Positions 1 to 9,254 are shown, counted from the first letter of the stretch. The stretch: DNA of 64,000 nucleotides from JBGPLJ01 sp035644395 (GCA_035644395.1 DASQOR010000031.1:43113-107112), one strand, 5' to 3'. Program-made: numbers and translations. The notes: generated by a model not told the origin, from the letters alone.

Positions 1-1584
1 TTCGTGCTGCTCGCGTCCCGACCGCTCTTCAGGCCTGACGAGGGCCGCTATGCCGAGATTCCGCGTGAGATGGTCGCGACCGGCGATTGGCTGGTGCCGC
101 GTCTCAACGGCCTTGTGTACGTTGAAAAGCCGCCGCTCCAATACTGGTTGACCGCTGCCTCCTTCCAGGCCTTCGGGAGCAGTGCCGGTGTTGCGCGGCT
201 GACTTCGGGCCTCGCCGCCGTATTTTGCGTCGCATTGACCGGTTGGGCCGCGCGGCGCCTGTGGGGACGGGGTGCCGCGATCACCGCCGGCGCGCTTTGC
301 GTTTCCGCCCCGCTCTACTTTCTCGTCGGCCAGCAGCTCACGCTCGACATGCTCTTCACGTTCTTCCTGACGGGCGGCCTGGTCGCGTTTTGCGCCGGGC
401 AATCGGTGCGCGACGATCGAGCCCGGTGCCTGGGCTGGATGCTGCTCTGCTGGGTGAGCATCGCCGCTGCGGTGATGGTCAAGGGCATCGCCGCCCTGGC
501 CATTCCCGGCCTGGTGCTGATCGTTTACTCCCTCTGGCAACGGGACGGCCGGGTCTGGTCATCGGCGCATGTGGCGCCGGGACTCGCCATGTGCCTGGTG
601 CTCGCTGCGCCCTGGTTCATCGCTGTGGGCCGCGCGGTCCCGGGCTTCAATGAGTTCTTCTTCATCCACGAGCATCTGCTGCGCTATGCGACGCTGAGCG
701 CGCATCGCTACGAACCCTGGTGGTTCTTCATTCCGGTCGTGCTCGGCGGCGTCGCACCCTGGATCCCGCAGACCGTCCGCGCCTGGAGGACGCGCAATGA
801 GATGCGCACGCCGCGCGGTGGATTCGACGCACGCCGGCTCCTCTGGGCCTGGGTCTGGGTCACGCTGATTTTCTTCTCCGCCTCGAAATCCAAGCTCGTG
901 CCGTACGTGCTGCCGATGGTTCCCGCGCTGGCACTGCTCGTGGCGGGCAGCAAGGCGCGCCTCCATGTGCGCGACGCGCGCTGGAGCGCGATCATCACGC
1001 TCGCCGCCGCCGCCGCCGTCGGGATCGGCATCGTCGTATTCCGGCTCGTCGCGCACCAGGAAAAGCAGCTGGCACTCGTCGATCTCGCGACGCCTGCGCT
1101 GGTAGCGACGACGCTCGCGCTGGCGCTCGGTGGCGCCGCCGGTCTGTGGCTGGCTTACCGGCAAGGCGCGGGCGCGGGCCTCAGCGGCATCGCCATCGGC
1201 TGGTATGCGGCGAACGCACTGATCGTCGGCTGGGCGGCGGCCGCGGCCAGCCCGCTCTACTCGAGCGAAACCCTGGCCGCAGCGATAGCGACGCGGACGC
1301 CGCCGCCAACTCATGTCTACAGCGTCGGCTATTACGAGCAGACCCTGCCCTTTTATCTCGGCCGCACCATCGAGATCGTCGACTTTCGCGGCGAGCTGGA
1401 CTTCGGGCTGCGACTGGACCCGTCGCGGGCATTTTCGCTGGAGAATTTTCGCCAGCGCTGGCAGGCGGAGCCCGACAGCTGCGCCATCATGCAGGGATCC
1501 ACCTATGACTCGCTGGCCGCTTCCGGGCTCCCGATGACAGTCATCAAACGCGATCCGCGTTACGTACTCGTGGCCCGCCAATGA
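1..1584 (+). CDS. arnT: Lipid A 4-amino-4-deoxy-L-arabinose transferase, 5' end outside window
   Basis: Inner-membrane GT83 glycosyltransferase that moves L-Ara4N from undecaprenyl phosphate to lipid A, lowering the negative charge of LPS. The reading frame is open from base 1, so the N-terminal cytoplasmic piece and first membrane helix lie upstream. The visible start carries the family motif PDEGRYAEIPREM (visible residues 12-24) with the acidic residue implicated in catalysis, then KPPLQYW. About ten hydrophobic segments follow, and the last ~130 residues form a soluble periplasmic domain. The stop overlaps the next start by 4 bases (ATGA), which fits translational coupling. The neighbouring arnB, arnC, arnA and arnD homologues make ArnT more likely than a generic GT39 mannosyltransferase-like protein. 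Confidence 0.88.
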   Translation, partial: FVLLASRPLFRPDEGRYAEIPREMVATGDWLVPRLNGLVYVEKPPLQYWLTAASFQAFGSSAGVARLTSGLAAVFCVALTGWAARRLWGRGAAITAGALCVSAPLYFLVGQQLTLDMLFTFFLTGGLVAFCAGQSVRDDRARCLGWMLLCWVSIAAAVMVKGIAALAIPGLVLIVYSLWQRDGRVWSSAHVAPGLAMCLVLAAPWFIAVGRAVPGFNEFFFIHEHLLRYATLSAHRYEPWWFFIPVVLGGVAPWIPQTVRAWRTRNEMRTPRGGFDARRLLWAWVWVTLIFFSASKSKLVPYVLPMVPALALLVAGSKARLHVRDARWSAIITLAAAAAVGIGIVVFRLVAHQEKQLALVDLATPALVATTLALALGGAAGLWLAYRQGAGAGLSGIAIGWYAANALIVGWAAAAASPLYSSETLAAAIATRTPPPTHVYSVGYYEQTLPFYLGRTIEIVDFRGELDFGLRLDPSRAFSLENFRQRWQAEPDSCAIMQGSTYDSLAASGLPMTVIKRDPRYVLVARQ

Positions 1585-1973
1585 GCCGCACGGGCCTCGT
1601 CCTTGTCCTGATCGGCGTGCTGCTCAATGCATTCGCGCAGTTTTGCCTCAAGGCTTCGACTCACGTGACGGGCCCCATTGCCCTCAGCGCCGGCGGCATC
1701 ACGGCGGGTCTCGGACGGGTTGCCACGCTTCCGTGGTTCTGGGCTGGCGGCGCCTGTTACGCATTGAGCTTGATCGTCTGGATCCTCGCGTTGTCCCGCG
1801 TACCGGTCACGATTGCCTATCCGATGCTCTCGGTCGGCTACATCGTCAACGCCCTGGCGGCACGACTCTGGCTGGGAGAGACGCTCGGCCCTGCGAAGCT
1901 TGCCGGCATCGGCATCATCGTGCTCGGTGTCTTCATCCTCGCCCAGTCACGTGCGCCGGGGGTGGCCCCATGA
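1581..1973 (+). CDS. Small EamA/SMR-type membrane protein, probable L-Ara4N-lipid flippase subunit
   Basis: This 130-residue protein has four hydrophobic helices and the small-multidrug-resistance/EamA fold signature: a GxxLNAxAQxxLKAS start and PVTIAYPMLSVGYIVNALAARLWLGE in the third and fourth helices. In enterobacteria ArnE and ArnF form a heterodimer that flips undecaprenyl-phosphate-L-Ara4N to the periplasmic face. Here only one such gene lies in the operon, between arnT and arnB, so it may act as a homodimer or pair with a partner elsewhere. It overlaps arnT by 4 bases and arnB by 4 bases. Assignment to ArnE rather than ArnF is not possible from sequence alone. Confidence 0.8.
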   Translation: MSRTGLVLVLIGVLLNAFAQFCLKASTHVTGPIALSAGGITAGLGRVATLPWFWAGGACYALSLIVWILALSRVPVTIAYPMLSVGYIVNALAARLWLGETLGPAKLAGIGIIVLGVFILAQSRAPGVAP

Positions 1974-3091
1974 CGCGCCCGTTCCTGCCTTTCGCACGGC
2001 CCGACATCGATGAGACGACCATCGCGACCGTCTCCGACGTGCTGCGCTCGGGCTGGATCACGACCGGCAAGCACGCCGCGCGTTTCGAGGAAGTGCTGTC
2101 GGAGCTCGTTGGCGGCCGGCTCGTCCGCGCGCTCACGTCCGCGACGGCGGCGCTCGAAATCGCCCTTGAGATCGCCGGAATCGGCCCGGGCGACGAAGTG
2201 ATCGTGCCGGCCTTGAGTTTCGTTGCGAGCGCGAACGTGGTGTTGCGGGTCGGCGCGCGTCCCGTGTTCGTCGACGTCGACCTCGAATCGCGCAATATCG
2301 ATTTCGACCGCCTGGAAGCGGCGATCTCGAAACGCACGAAGGCGATCATGCCGGTTCACTTCGCCGGCCTGCCGGTCGATCTCGACCGCCTGTATGCCTT
2401 CGCCCAACGGCACAACCTCCGGGTGATCGAGGATGCCGCCCATGCGATCGGCAGCCGCTGGCGCGGTAACGCGATCGGGGCGCTCGGCGATCTCGTCTGC
2501 TTCAGTTTCCATCCGAACAAGACCATCACGTCGATCGAGGGCGGCGCGGTCGTGGTGTCAACCCTGGAGGAAGCCACGCAGGTCGAGCTGCACCGCTTCC
2601 ACGGGCTCAAACGTGACGCGAACGGCGAGTCCGAGGTGTATGCCGCCGGCGGGAAATCGAATCTGACGGACGTTGCCGCCGCCGTCGGAATCGGCCAGCT
2701 GGCCCGTCTCGACGAGTTCGTGCGGCGGCGGCAGCATCTCGCGCGACGTTATCTCGCCGCGCTGGAGGATTGGCGGATCGGGGAGCTGCCGGCGCCCGGC
2801 GATGACGGCCACAGCTGGCACCTCTTCACCGTCCTGCTGCCCTTCGACCGGCTCGGCATGTCGCGAGCCGGCTTCATCCAGGCCATGCGGGCGCTTGGCA
2901 TCGGCATCGGCATTCACTACGACGCCATTCCGGCGTTCGAGCTCTACCGCAAGCTCGGCTATCGGCCGGACGACTATCCGCGCGCCGCACGCATCGGGCG
3001 CGAGACCGTGAGCCTGCCGCTGTTCCCCGCCATGACCGATGCCGACGTCGATCGCGTCTGCGACGCGTTGCGCGCGGTTGCGAGGCGCTAG
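1970..3091 (+). CDS. arnB: UDP-4-amino-4-deoxy-L-arabinose--oxoglutarate aminotransferase
   Basis: PLP-dependent DegT/DnrJ/EryC1/StrS aminotransferase of 373 residues. It converts UDP-4-keto-pentose to UDP-L-Ara4N with glutamate as amino donor, in the cytoplasm. Visible features are LRSGWITTGKHAARFE near the N-terminus, the PLP aspartate region RVIEDAAHAIGS (151-162), and the Schiff-base lysine K184 in SFHPNKTIT. The N-terminal MTRPFLPFARPDID resembles the ArnB start, which supports ATG 1970. That ATG overlaps the previous stop (ATGA). An open frame continues further upstream, but it runs antisense to conserved transporter coding and is not taken as coding. Context (arnC and arnA next) fixes the substrate better than sequence would. 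Confidence 0.9.
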   Translation: MTRPFLPFARPDIDETTIATVSDVLRSGWITTGKHAARFEEVLSELVGGRLVRALTSATAALEIALEIAGIGPGDEVIVPALSFVASANVVLRVGARPVFVDVDLESRNIDFDRLEAAISKRTKAIMPVHFAGLPVDLDRLYAFAQRHNLRVIEDAAHAIGSRWRGNAIGALGDLVCFSFHPNKTITSIEGGAVVVSTLEEATQVELHRFHGLKRDANGESEVYAAGGKSNLTDVAAAVGIGQLARLDEFVRRRQHLARRYLAALEDWRIGELPAPGDDGHSWHLFTVLLPFDRLGMSRAGFIQAMRALGIGIGIHYDAIPAFELYRKLGYRPDDYPRAARIGRETVSLPLFPAMTDADVDRVCDALRAVARR

Positions 3092-3093
3092 CC

Positions 3094-4092
3094 ATGGCTG
3101 CGGCCGCGAACGATCAGCCCCTGCGGATGCACGCGCCGCCCCCGCTGCTCTCGGTCGTGATTCCCGTCTACAACGAGGAAGCCTGCCTGCCGCAGCTATT
3201 CGACCGGCTGTTCGCGGCACTCGATGCCCTGGGCAGGACGTACGAAGTCGTGTTCGTCGATGACGGCAGCGCGGATCGTTCGGCCGCGCTCCTGCGCGAG
3301 CAGTTCGAAAGGCGGCCGGCGGAGACCCATGTGGTGCTCCTGCGCCGCAACTTCGGACAGCACGCGGCCCTGCGCGCCGGCTTTCGCCACACGCGCGGCC
3401 GTTACGTCGTGACGCTCGATGCGGACCTGCAGAACCCGCCGGAAGAGATCGTAACGATCGTGGCGAGCCTCGAGGCGGGCCATGATTGCGTTGGCGGCGT
3501 GCGCAGCACGCGCGAGGATTCCTGGTTCCGCCGCTCGGCCTCACGGGCGGCCAACTGGTTGCGCGAGCGCACCACGCGCATCCGCATGAGCGATCACGGT
3601 TGCATGCTGCGTGGCTATCACCGCTCGCTGGTCGACGTCCTCAACCAGCTGCAGGACGTGAATGTCTTTCTGCCCGCACTCGCCTACACGCTCGCGACGC
3701 GACCGACGGAGGTCGAGGTGCGGCACGAGCCGCGGGCCGCGGGCACGTCGAAGTATTCGCTGATGCACCTCGCGCGGCTCAACTTCGACCTGATGACCGG
3801 ATTCGGCGTCGCACCGCTGCAGTTTCTCTCCGTCATCGGCGTCGGGCTGTCGGCTGTCTCTGGCCTCCTGATGTTGCTCCTCGTCATCCGGCGGCTTACC
3901 GTCGGCCCGGAGGCGGAAGGCGTCTTCACGCTCTTCGCGTTCGTATTCTTCTTCCTCGGCTTCGTGCTCCTCGGCATCGGGCTCCTTGGCGAATTCGTCG
4001 CCCGCATCTATCAGCAGGTGCGCAACCTTCCGACCTACCTCGTCGGCGCCGTCATCGAAGAGCGGGCGGACGAACAGGACAAGACGCCATGA
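3094..4092 (+). CDS. arnC: Undecaprenyl-phosphate 4-deoxy-4-formamido-L-arabinose transferase
   Basis: GT2 family membrane-anchored transferase of 332 residues that loads formylated Ara4N onto undecaprenyl phosphate at the inner membrane. The sequence has the GT-A start LLSVVIPVYNEEACLPQLFDRL, the nucleotide-binding VFVDDGSADRS, and the metal-site LDADLQNPPEEI. QHAALRAGFRHTRG lies between the last two. Two hydrophobic helices near residues 245-305 are typical of ArnC/DPM-like transferases. It starts 2 bases after arnB and overlaps the next start by 4 bases. A generic polyprenyl-phosphate glycosyltransferase would look similar, but position in a full arn set makes ArnC the best call. Confidence 0.88.
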   Translation: MAAAANDQPLRMHAPPPLLSVVIPVYNEEACLPQLFDRLFAALDALGRTYEVVFVDDGSADRSAALLREQFERRPAETHVVLLRRNFGQHAALRAGFRHTRGRYVVTLDADLQNPPEEIVTIVASLEAGHDCVGGVRSTREDSWFRRSASRAANWLRERTTRIRMSDHGCMLRGYHRSLVDVLNQLQDVNVFLPALAYTLATRPTEVEVRHEPRAAGTSKYSLMHLARLNFDLMTGFGVAPLQFLSVIGVGLSAVSGLLMLLLVIRRLTVGPEAEGVFTLFAFVFFFLGFVLLGIGLLGEFVARIYQQVRNLPTYLVGAVIEERADEQDKTP

Positions 4093-5039
4093 CCCGGGCG
4101 GTGGTGTTCGCCTACAGCGAGGTCGGCTACCGCTGCCTCGGAGCGCTGGTCAATGCGGGCGTCGACGTTACCTGGGTGGTCACGCATCGGGACGACCCGC
4201 AGGAATTGCGCTGGTACCGCAGCGTCGCGGAACTCGCGGCGTCTTGCCGTTTGCGGGTGGCCGAGTACGAGACGCTGAGCGCAGCCGAGTGCCTGAGGGC
4301 ATTGCGGGGCATCGCACCGGATTTTCTCTTCTCGTTCTACTTTCGCCGCATGCTGGCTCCCGCGCTGCTCGCGACGGCGCGCAGCGGCGCGCTCAACATG
4401 CACGGCTCGCTCCTTCCGAGCTATCGGGGCCGCGCGCCGGTCAATTGGGCGATTGCAAACGGCGAGTCGCGCACCGGCGCGAGCCTGCACTACATGGTGG
4501 AGAAGCCCGACGCCGGCGACCTCGTGGATCAGGAAGGCGTCGACATCGGGGTCGACGACACGGCGCTCGACGTGTCGGTCAAGGTCGCGGCGGCTGCGGA
4601 AGCGGTCATGCGCCGCTCCCTGCCGCGCTTGATCACCGGCGATGCCGGGCGCCGGCCACTCGATCTTGCGCGGGGATCGTACTGCCGCGCGCGCACGCCG
4701 GCCGACGGCGAGATCAATGCCGGCGCGCGCGCCTGGGACATCCACAATCTCGTGCGCGCCGTTGCGCCGCCATTTCCCGGGGCGTACGCCGACCTCGGCA
4801 AGCTTCGGCTGCAGCTGCTCGGATCACGCTGGTGCAACGAGCCCGCTGCCGCCCCGGACTCCGCGCCCCGCCTCTACTGCGAGAACGGCCGCTTCTTCCT
4901 CGATTGCACGGATCGCCGCCGACTTCACATCACGAGCGCGGCGATCGACTCGGAACCGCTGGACGCCGGGACCTTCAACCGGCGCTTCGGCGAACTCGTG
5001 CTGCCCCTGCCCGCCCAACTTGCGAGTGCGCCGACATGA
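4089..5039 (+). CDS. arnA: UDP-L-Ara4N formyltransferase (ArnA N-terminal half as a separate gene)
   Basis: A 316-residue protein matching the formyltransferase half of bifunctional ArnA. It formylates UDP-L-Ara4N from N10-formyl-tetrahydrofolate. The catalytic triad is visible: N103 and H105 in ALNMHGSLLPSYRGRAPVNW, and D141 in EKPDAGDLV. A C-terminal FMT-like domain follows with the ARAWDIHNLVRAVAPPFPGAY motif. In Escherichia coli this domain is fused to the decarboxylase. Here a stop codon (5037-5039) separates them, with the next ATG overlapping by 4 bases, so two polypeptides are made. The start at 4089 overlaps the arnC stop; an open frame upstream of it runs out of frame through arnC and is not coding. 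Confidence 0.88.
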   Translation: MTRAVVFAYSEVGYRCLGALVNAGVDVTWVVTHRDDPQELRWYRSVAELAASCRLRVAEYETLSAAECLRALRGIAPDFLFSFYFRRMLAPALLATARSGALNMHGSLLPSYRGRAPVNWAIANGESRTGASLHYMVEKPDAGDLVDQEGVDIGVDDTALDVSVKVAAAAEAVMRRSLPRLITGDAGRRPLDLARGSYCRARTPADGEINAGARAWDIHNLVRAVAPPFPGAYADLGKLRLQLLGSRWCNEPAAAPDSAPRLYCENGRFFLDCTDRRRLHITSAAIDSEPLDAGTFNRRFGELVLPLPAQLASAPT

Positions 5040-6139
5040 AGCGACTGCTGATCCTGGGTGTGAACGGCTTCATCGGCCATCACCTGAGCGCGCACCTGCT
5101 GCGCACGAGCGACTGGCACGTGTACGGCATGGACCTCGAAAACGACCGGGTCACCGGCTTTCTCGACCACCCGCGCTTTCATTTCTGCGAAGGCGACATC
5201 ACGATCCATCGCGAGTGGCTCGAGTATCACGTGCGCAAGTGCGATGTCGTGCTGCCGCTCGTCGCGATCGCAACGCCCGCGACCTACGTGAGCGCGCCCT
5301 TGAGGGTGTTCGAGCTCGATTTCGAGGCGAATCTCCCGATCGTGCGCCTGTGCGTGAAGCACAAGAAGCGCATCGTGTTTCCCTCGACTTCGGAACTCTA
5401 CGGCATGTGCGGCGATGCGGAGTTCGACCCCTACGAGTCGAATTTCGTCCTTGGCCCGATCCCGAAGTCCCGCTGGATCTATTCCTGCATCAAGCAGCTC
5501 CTCGACCGCGTGATCTGGGCTTACGGCACGGAAGAGCGGCTCGATTTCACGCTGTTCCGGCCGTTCAACTGGATCGGCCCGGGCCTCGACAACATCAATG
5601 CGCCGAAGGAAGGCAGCTCGCGGGTCGTGACGCAGTTCCTCGGCCAGATCGTCCGCGGCGACAACATCACGCTCGTCGACGGCGGGCGGCAGCGCCGCTG
5701 CTTCACGAGCGTCTACGAAGGCGTCGATTGTCTGGCGCGCATCATCGAGAACCGCGGTGGCATCGCCACCGGCAAGATCTACAACATCGGCAATCCCGTC
5801 AACGATCACTCGGTCCGCGAGCTCGCCGAGATGCTGCTCGGCATTGCAGCCACGATGCCGGAGTACCGGGAGCGCGCGCGCAACATCCAGTTCGTCGAAC
5901 GCAGCGGCAGCGATTTCTACGGCGCCGGCTACCAGGACATCCAGACGCGGGTTCCGCGCATCACCAACACCCGCGAGGAACTCGGCTGGGAACCGCGCGC
6001 GAGCCTCGCGGATTCGCTCATGGACATCATGCGCAGCTACGCCCCGAACGTCGTCGAAGCCGGGCGCCTGATCGAGGACGAAGAACACGTGTCGGTGGCG
6101 CCGGTGGAGCGACGCCACGTCGACGAGACCCGCGCCTAG
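5036..6139 (+). CDS. arnA: UDP-glucuronate C4 dehydrogenase/decarboxylase (ArnA C-terminal half as a separate gene)
   Basis: A 367-residue NAD-dependent SDR-type enzyme equivalent to the C-terminal half of ArnA. It oxidatively decarboxylates UDP-glucuronic acid to the UDP-4-keto-pentose used by ArnB. The Rossmann motif GVNGFIG is at residues 8-14, FPSTSELYG is at 115-123 (the Ser/Glu decarboxylation pair is expected here), and Y149/K153 form the YxxxK pair. FRPFNWIGPGLDNI and the RRCFTSVYEGVDCL segment are typical of ArnA. It begins inside the stop of the formyltransferase gene. The halves are therefore coupled in translation though not fused. Some other bacteria also have unfused versions. 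Confidence 0.9.
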   Translation: MKRLLILGVNGFIGHHLSAHLLRTSDWHVYGMDLENDRVTGFLDHPRFHFCEGDITIHREWLEYHVRKCDVVLPLVAIATPATYVSAPLRVFELDFEANLPIVRLCVKHKKRIVFPSTSELYGMCGDAEFDPYESNFVLGPIPKSRWIYSCIKQLLDRVIWAYGTEERLDFTLFRPFNWIGPGLDNINAPKEGSSRVVTQFLGQIVRGDNITLVDGGRQRRCFTSVYEGVDCLARIIENRGGIATGKIYNIGNPVNDHSVRELAEMLLGIAATMPEYRERARNIQFVERSGSDFYGAGYQDIQTRVPRITNTREELGWEPRASLADSLMDIMRSYAPNVVEAGRLIEDEEHVSVAPVERRHVDETRA

Positions 6140-6173
6140 CGGCGTTCCGGAATCAATCGCCCCGGCGCGATCC

Positions 6174-7082
6174 ATGCAGCGCATTGCCCTCAAGATCGAC
6201 GTCGATACGCTACGCGGCACGCTCGAAGGCGTTCCCGCGCTGATCGACGTGCTCGGGAAAGCCGGCTGCGGCGCCTCCTTTTTCTTCAGCGTCGGTCCCG
6301 ACAACACCGGCCGGGCCTTGCGCCGGGTGTTTCGGCCCGGCTTCTTCTCCAAGGTCCGGCGGACCTCGGTGCTCAAGCACTATGGCTTGCGGACGCTGAC
6401 CCGCGGGCTCCTGTGGCCCGGCCCATCCATCGGGCGGCGCGCCGGCCACGTCATGCGCCGGGCACGCGACCAGGGATTCGAGGTCGGCGTCCACGCCTAC
6501 GATCACGTGCGCTGGCAGGACCACGTCGCGCGGCGTGGTTCGGCATGGACAGGCCGCGAACTGGCGCGCGCTTTCCTGGAATTCCGCGATGCCCTTGGCG
6601 CGCCCCCGGACGCGCATGCGGCGGCCGGCTGGCAGCTGAATGCGTCGACACTCTGGCTCGAATCGCAGATGGCGTTCCACTATGCGAGCGATACGCGCGG
6701 TCACGAACCGTTCCTGCCGTCCTGGGGTGAGGCGGACGGCGTCTGTCCCCAGCTGCCGACGACACTGCCGACGCTCGATGAATTGATCGGCCTCAATAAC
6801 CTCACTCCCGACACGGCCGCGCGCGAGATCGTGTGGCGATCCGGGACCTCGCTGCCTCGAGGGCACGTCTTTACGCTGCACGCGGAGCTTGAAGGCATGG
6901 CGCTGTTGCCGGCGTTGCAGACGATGCTCGACACCTGGCGCGACAACGGCTTCCAGCTGGTCGCGCTGCGCGATGTGTTGCGGACACTCGAGCCGGGCCC
7001 GCTGCCGCGCCACCGGATCCTGATGCAAGCCATTCCCGGCCGTGCGGGCCTCGTCGCCACGCAAGGGCCTCGATGTCCCTGA
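6174..7082 (+). CDS. arnD: 4-deoxy-4-formamido-L-arabinose-phosphoundecaprenol deformylase
   Basis: Polysaccharide-deacetylase-like (NodB fold) enzyme of 302 residues that removes the formyl group from the lipid-linked Ara4N, making the loading step irreversible. The start MQRIALKIDVDTLRGTLEGVP contains the metal-binding Asp pair region, followed by GAGCSFFFS-type sequence (GCGASFFFSVGPDN). The second metal motif is HAYDHVRWQDH (about 104-114). A long insert rich in arginine (WPGPSIGRRAGHVMRRARD) matches ArnD. The gene is separated from arnA by 34 bases and overlaps lptF by 10 bases. No signal peptide is seen, in keeping with ArnD acting on the cytoplasmic or membrane face. Confidence 0.88.
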   Translation: MQRIALKIDVDTLRGTLEGVPALIDVLGKAGCGASFFFSVGPDNTGRALRRVFRPGFFSKVRRTSVLKHYGLRTLTRGLLWPGPSIGRRAGHVMRRARDQGFEVGVHAYDHVRWQDHVARRGSAWTGRELARAFLEFRDALGAPPDAHAAAGWQLNASTLWLESQMAFHYASDTRGHEPFLPSWGEADGVCPQLPTTLPTLDELIGLNNLTPDTAAREIVWRSGTSLPRGHVFTLHAELEGMALLPALQTMLDTWRDNGFQLVALRDVLRTLEPGPLPRHRILMQAIPGRAGLVATQGPRCP

Positions 7083-8152
7083 TCTCGCGCTACGTCTTTC
7101 GCGAGTTCCTGACCAACTGGCTGGCCGTCGCGATCGCGCTTTGCGTGATGGTGTTCGGCAATCAGTTCACGCGCGCGCTCGAGCGCGCCGCGGAATCGAA
7201 TCTGCCGAGCGACGTCGTACCGCGGCTGGCGTTCGTCACCTTCGTGCAGAGCTTCGCCGTCATCGCACCGATGTCACTCATGCTCGGGATCGTGCTTGCC
7301 TTCGGACGGCTCGGCCACGACGGCGAAATCACCGCCATCCGCGCGACCGGCGTCAGCGTCTGGAAGTGCTCGACCGGCATCGGCGTATTCACGCTCGCAT
7401 TTTCGGTGGGTCTCGCGTGGCTCACGCTCGAGCTCGCGCCCGCCATGGCGCAACGCGAACAGGAGACGCTCGGCGATGCCTTCCGCCGCGCGCAGCTCGC
7501 GGCCTTCGAACCCGGGCGCTTCACGCAGGTGCCGGGGACGCAGATTGTGGTGCATGTCGGTGCCGTCGACGCCGACGGCACGCTGCGCCGGGCGCTTTTC
7601 ACCCGGCGGACCGCCGACAGGGTGGAAGTCATCACCGCCGAGCGGGCGCGCTACCGGTTCAACGAGGCCGACGGGCACGTGGAACTGACCGCGGACACCG
7701 GCGTTCGTATCGAGGGGCGTCCGGGCCGGCTGGCGTCCCGACGGATCGAGTTCGAGACCTATCGGACGGAGCTGCCGCTGCATGACGTCCAGCGCAGCCG
7801 CTTCAGCCGCGATGTGGTCACATCGAGCGAACTCTCGCGATCTTCCCGTTTCGACGATCGCGCGGAACTCGAGTGGCGCTGGTCGATGCCGCTCATGTGT
7901 GTGGCACTGGCGCTGATCGCCCTGCCCCTGTCGCAGCTTCGGCCCCGCCAGGGCCGCTACGCCCGCGTCGCACCGGCGCTTCTGCTCTTCTTTCTCTATG
8001 TGAATCTCCTTGCGGCGAGCCGCAGCGCGGTCGCACGAGGCACGCTCGCTGCCGTGCCCGGCCTGTGGTCGATTCACGCGATCATGCTGCTGGGCGCGGG
8101 CGCCGTCCTTCTGTTGCTGCGCTGGTGGGGCGGCGCACGGGCGCAGCGGTGA
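7073..8152 (+). CDS. lptF: LPS export ABC transporter permease LptF
   Basis: A 359-residue permease of the LptB2FG complex, which pulls lipopolysaccharide out of the inner membrane and drives it along the Lpt bridge. The N-terminal ISRYVFREFLTNWLAVAIALCVMVF matches the first helix of LptF. Three membrane helices come before a large periplasmic beta-jellyroll domain (about 120-270) and three more lie at the C-terminus. The coupling segment LGRLGHDGEITAIRATGVSVWK is the cytoplasmic helix that contacts the ATPase. It overlaps arnD (10 bases) and lptG (4 bases). In many genomes lptFG stands alone, so linkage to arn genes is notable. LptB is not in the window. Confidence 0.9.
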   Translation: MSLISRYVFREFLTNWLAVAIALCVMVFGNQFTRALERAAESNLPSDVVPRLAFVTFVQSFAVIAPMSLMLGIVLAFGRLGHDGEITAIRATGVSVWKCSTGIGVFTLAFSVGLAWLTLELAPAMAQREQETLGDAFRRAQLAAFEPGRFTQVPGTQIVVHVGAVDADGTLRRALFTRRTADRVEVITAERARYRFNEADGHVELTADTGVRIEGRPGRLASRRIEFETYRTELPLHDVQRSRFSRDVVTSSELSRSSRFDDRAELEWRWSMPLMCVALALIALPLSQLRPRQGRYARVAPALLLFFLYVNLLAASRSAVARGTLAAVPGLWSIHAIMLLGAGAVLLLLRWWGGARAQR

Positions 8153-9225
8153 TCCTGGCCCGCTACATCGTCCGGACGCTGCTCGCGCACATGCTTACCG
8201 TGCTGGGGGCGTTGCTCGCGCTCATCACGGTCTTTAATTTCCTCGAGCAGCTCGACGACGTCGGTGTCGGCGACTACACGCTGCCGGCCGGAGGACTGCA
8301 TGCACTCATGCTCGTCCCCTCGTGGCTCATGAATTTCGCGCCGGTTGCCGCCTTCCTCGGCGCCCTCACCGGCCTCGGGCGCCTACATCAGGACAGCGAA
8401 CTCACCGCGATCCGTGCGGCCGGCTGGTCGGTAGGCCGCGTTGCCCTGACCGCCGCCTGCGCAGGAATGCTGCTCGCGCTGGCCTCGACGCTCGCGGGAG
8501 AGTTCGTTGCGCCACGGCTCGCCCAGGCCGCCGACCGGATGAAAGCCGAGCTGCGCTTCGGCCGCCAGCTGTCCGCCGGCAACAGCGGCTGGTGGACGGC
8601 CGACGGCTCACGCCTCGTCGGCATCGATCGGCGGCCGGGCAATCCCGTCGTCACGGTGATCGAGCTCGGCGCCGACGGCGAGGTCGTGGCGCTTGGCGAG
8701 GCGCAGGACATTCGGCAGGATGCCGACGGGACGGTGAGCTACTTCGGTTACCAGGAAACCCGCTATTCGCGCGACGGCACCCGGATCCGCGATTTCGCAG
8801 TGCTGCCGGAGAAAAGCCTCGCCGTCGCGTCCTTGTTGCGGCTGTCGCAGGGGACGGCGCGATTCGCATCCCTGCGCCAGCTGGTCGCGCGGCGTCGCCA
8901 GCTCGAGCGCGCAGCGCTCGACACCAGGGAAACCTCGTACGAGATGAACGAGCGGCTTGCCCGCATGGTCACCTCGCCGTTGCTCGTCCTGCTCGCGGTG
9001 CCTGCCGTGCTCGGCGTGCTGCGATCGAGCCGCCAGGCCGCGCGCCTGGTGCTCGGTCTCGCCGTCGGCTTCGTGCTCGCCATGGCCCAGGACATCGCCC
9101 ACAGCATGGTCGTCGTGTTTCGCGGCCCACCGGAACTGCTTGCGTGGACGCCGGCAGCGCTGACGCTGATCGCCGCCGTCATGCTTGCGCGCAGGCTCAG
9201 GCCCCGGAGCGCGCCAACCGATTGA
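8149..9225 (+). CDS. lptG: LPS export ABC transporter permease LptG
   Basis: Partner permease of LptF, 358 residues from the GTG at 8149, which overlaps the lptF stop (GTGA). The start VILARYIVRTLLAHMLTVLGALLALITVFNFLEQLDDVG is typical of LptG. The coupling helix LGRLHQDSELTAIRAAGWSVGR is near residue 80. The C-terminus has three helices, with SPLLVLLAVPAVLGVLRSS starting the second membrane bundle. A longer frame upstream overlaps lptF fully and is discarded. The periplasmic domain between has the jellyroll pattern of the family. Confidence 0.9.
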   Translation: MILARYIVRTLLAHMLTVLGALLALITVFNFLEQLDDVGVGDYTLPAGGLHALMLVPSWLMNFAPVAAFLGALTGLGRLHQDSELTAIRAAGWSVGRVALTAACAGMLLALASTLAGEFVAPRLAQAADRMKAELRFGRQLSAGNSGWWTADGSRLVGIDRRPGNPVVTVIELGADGEVVALGEAQDIRQDADGTVSYFGYQETRYSRDGTRIRDFAVLPEKSLAVASLLRLSQGTARFASLRQLVARRRQLERAALDTRETSYEMNERLARMVTSPLLVLLAVPAVLGVLRSSRQAARLVLGLAVGFVLAMAQDIAHSMVVVFRGPPELLAWTPAALTLIAAVMLARRLRPRSAPTD

Positions 9226-9254
9226 TTCATGCCAGCGCCCCTGTCCAAACATTG

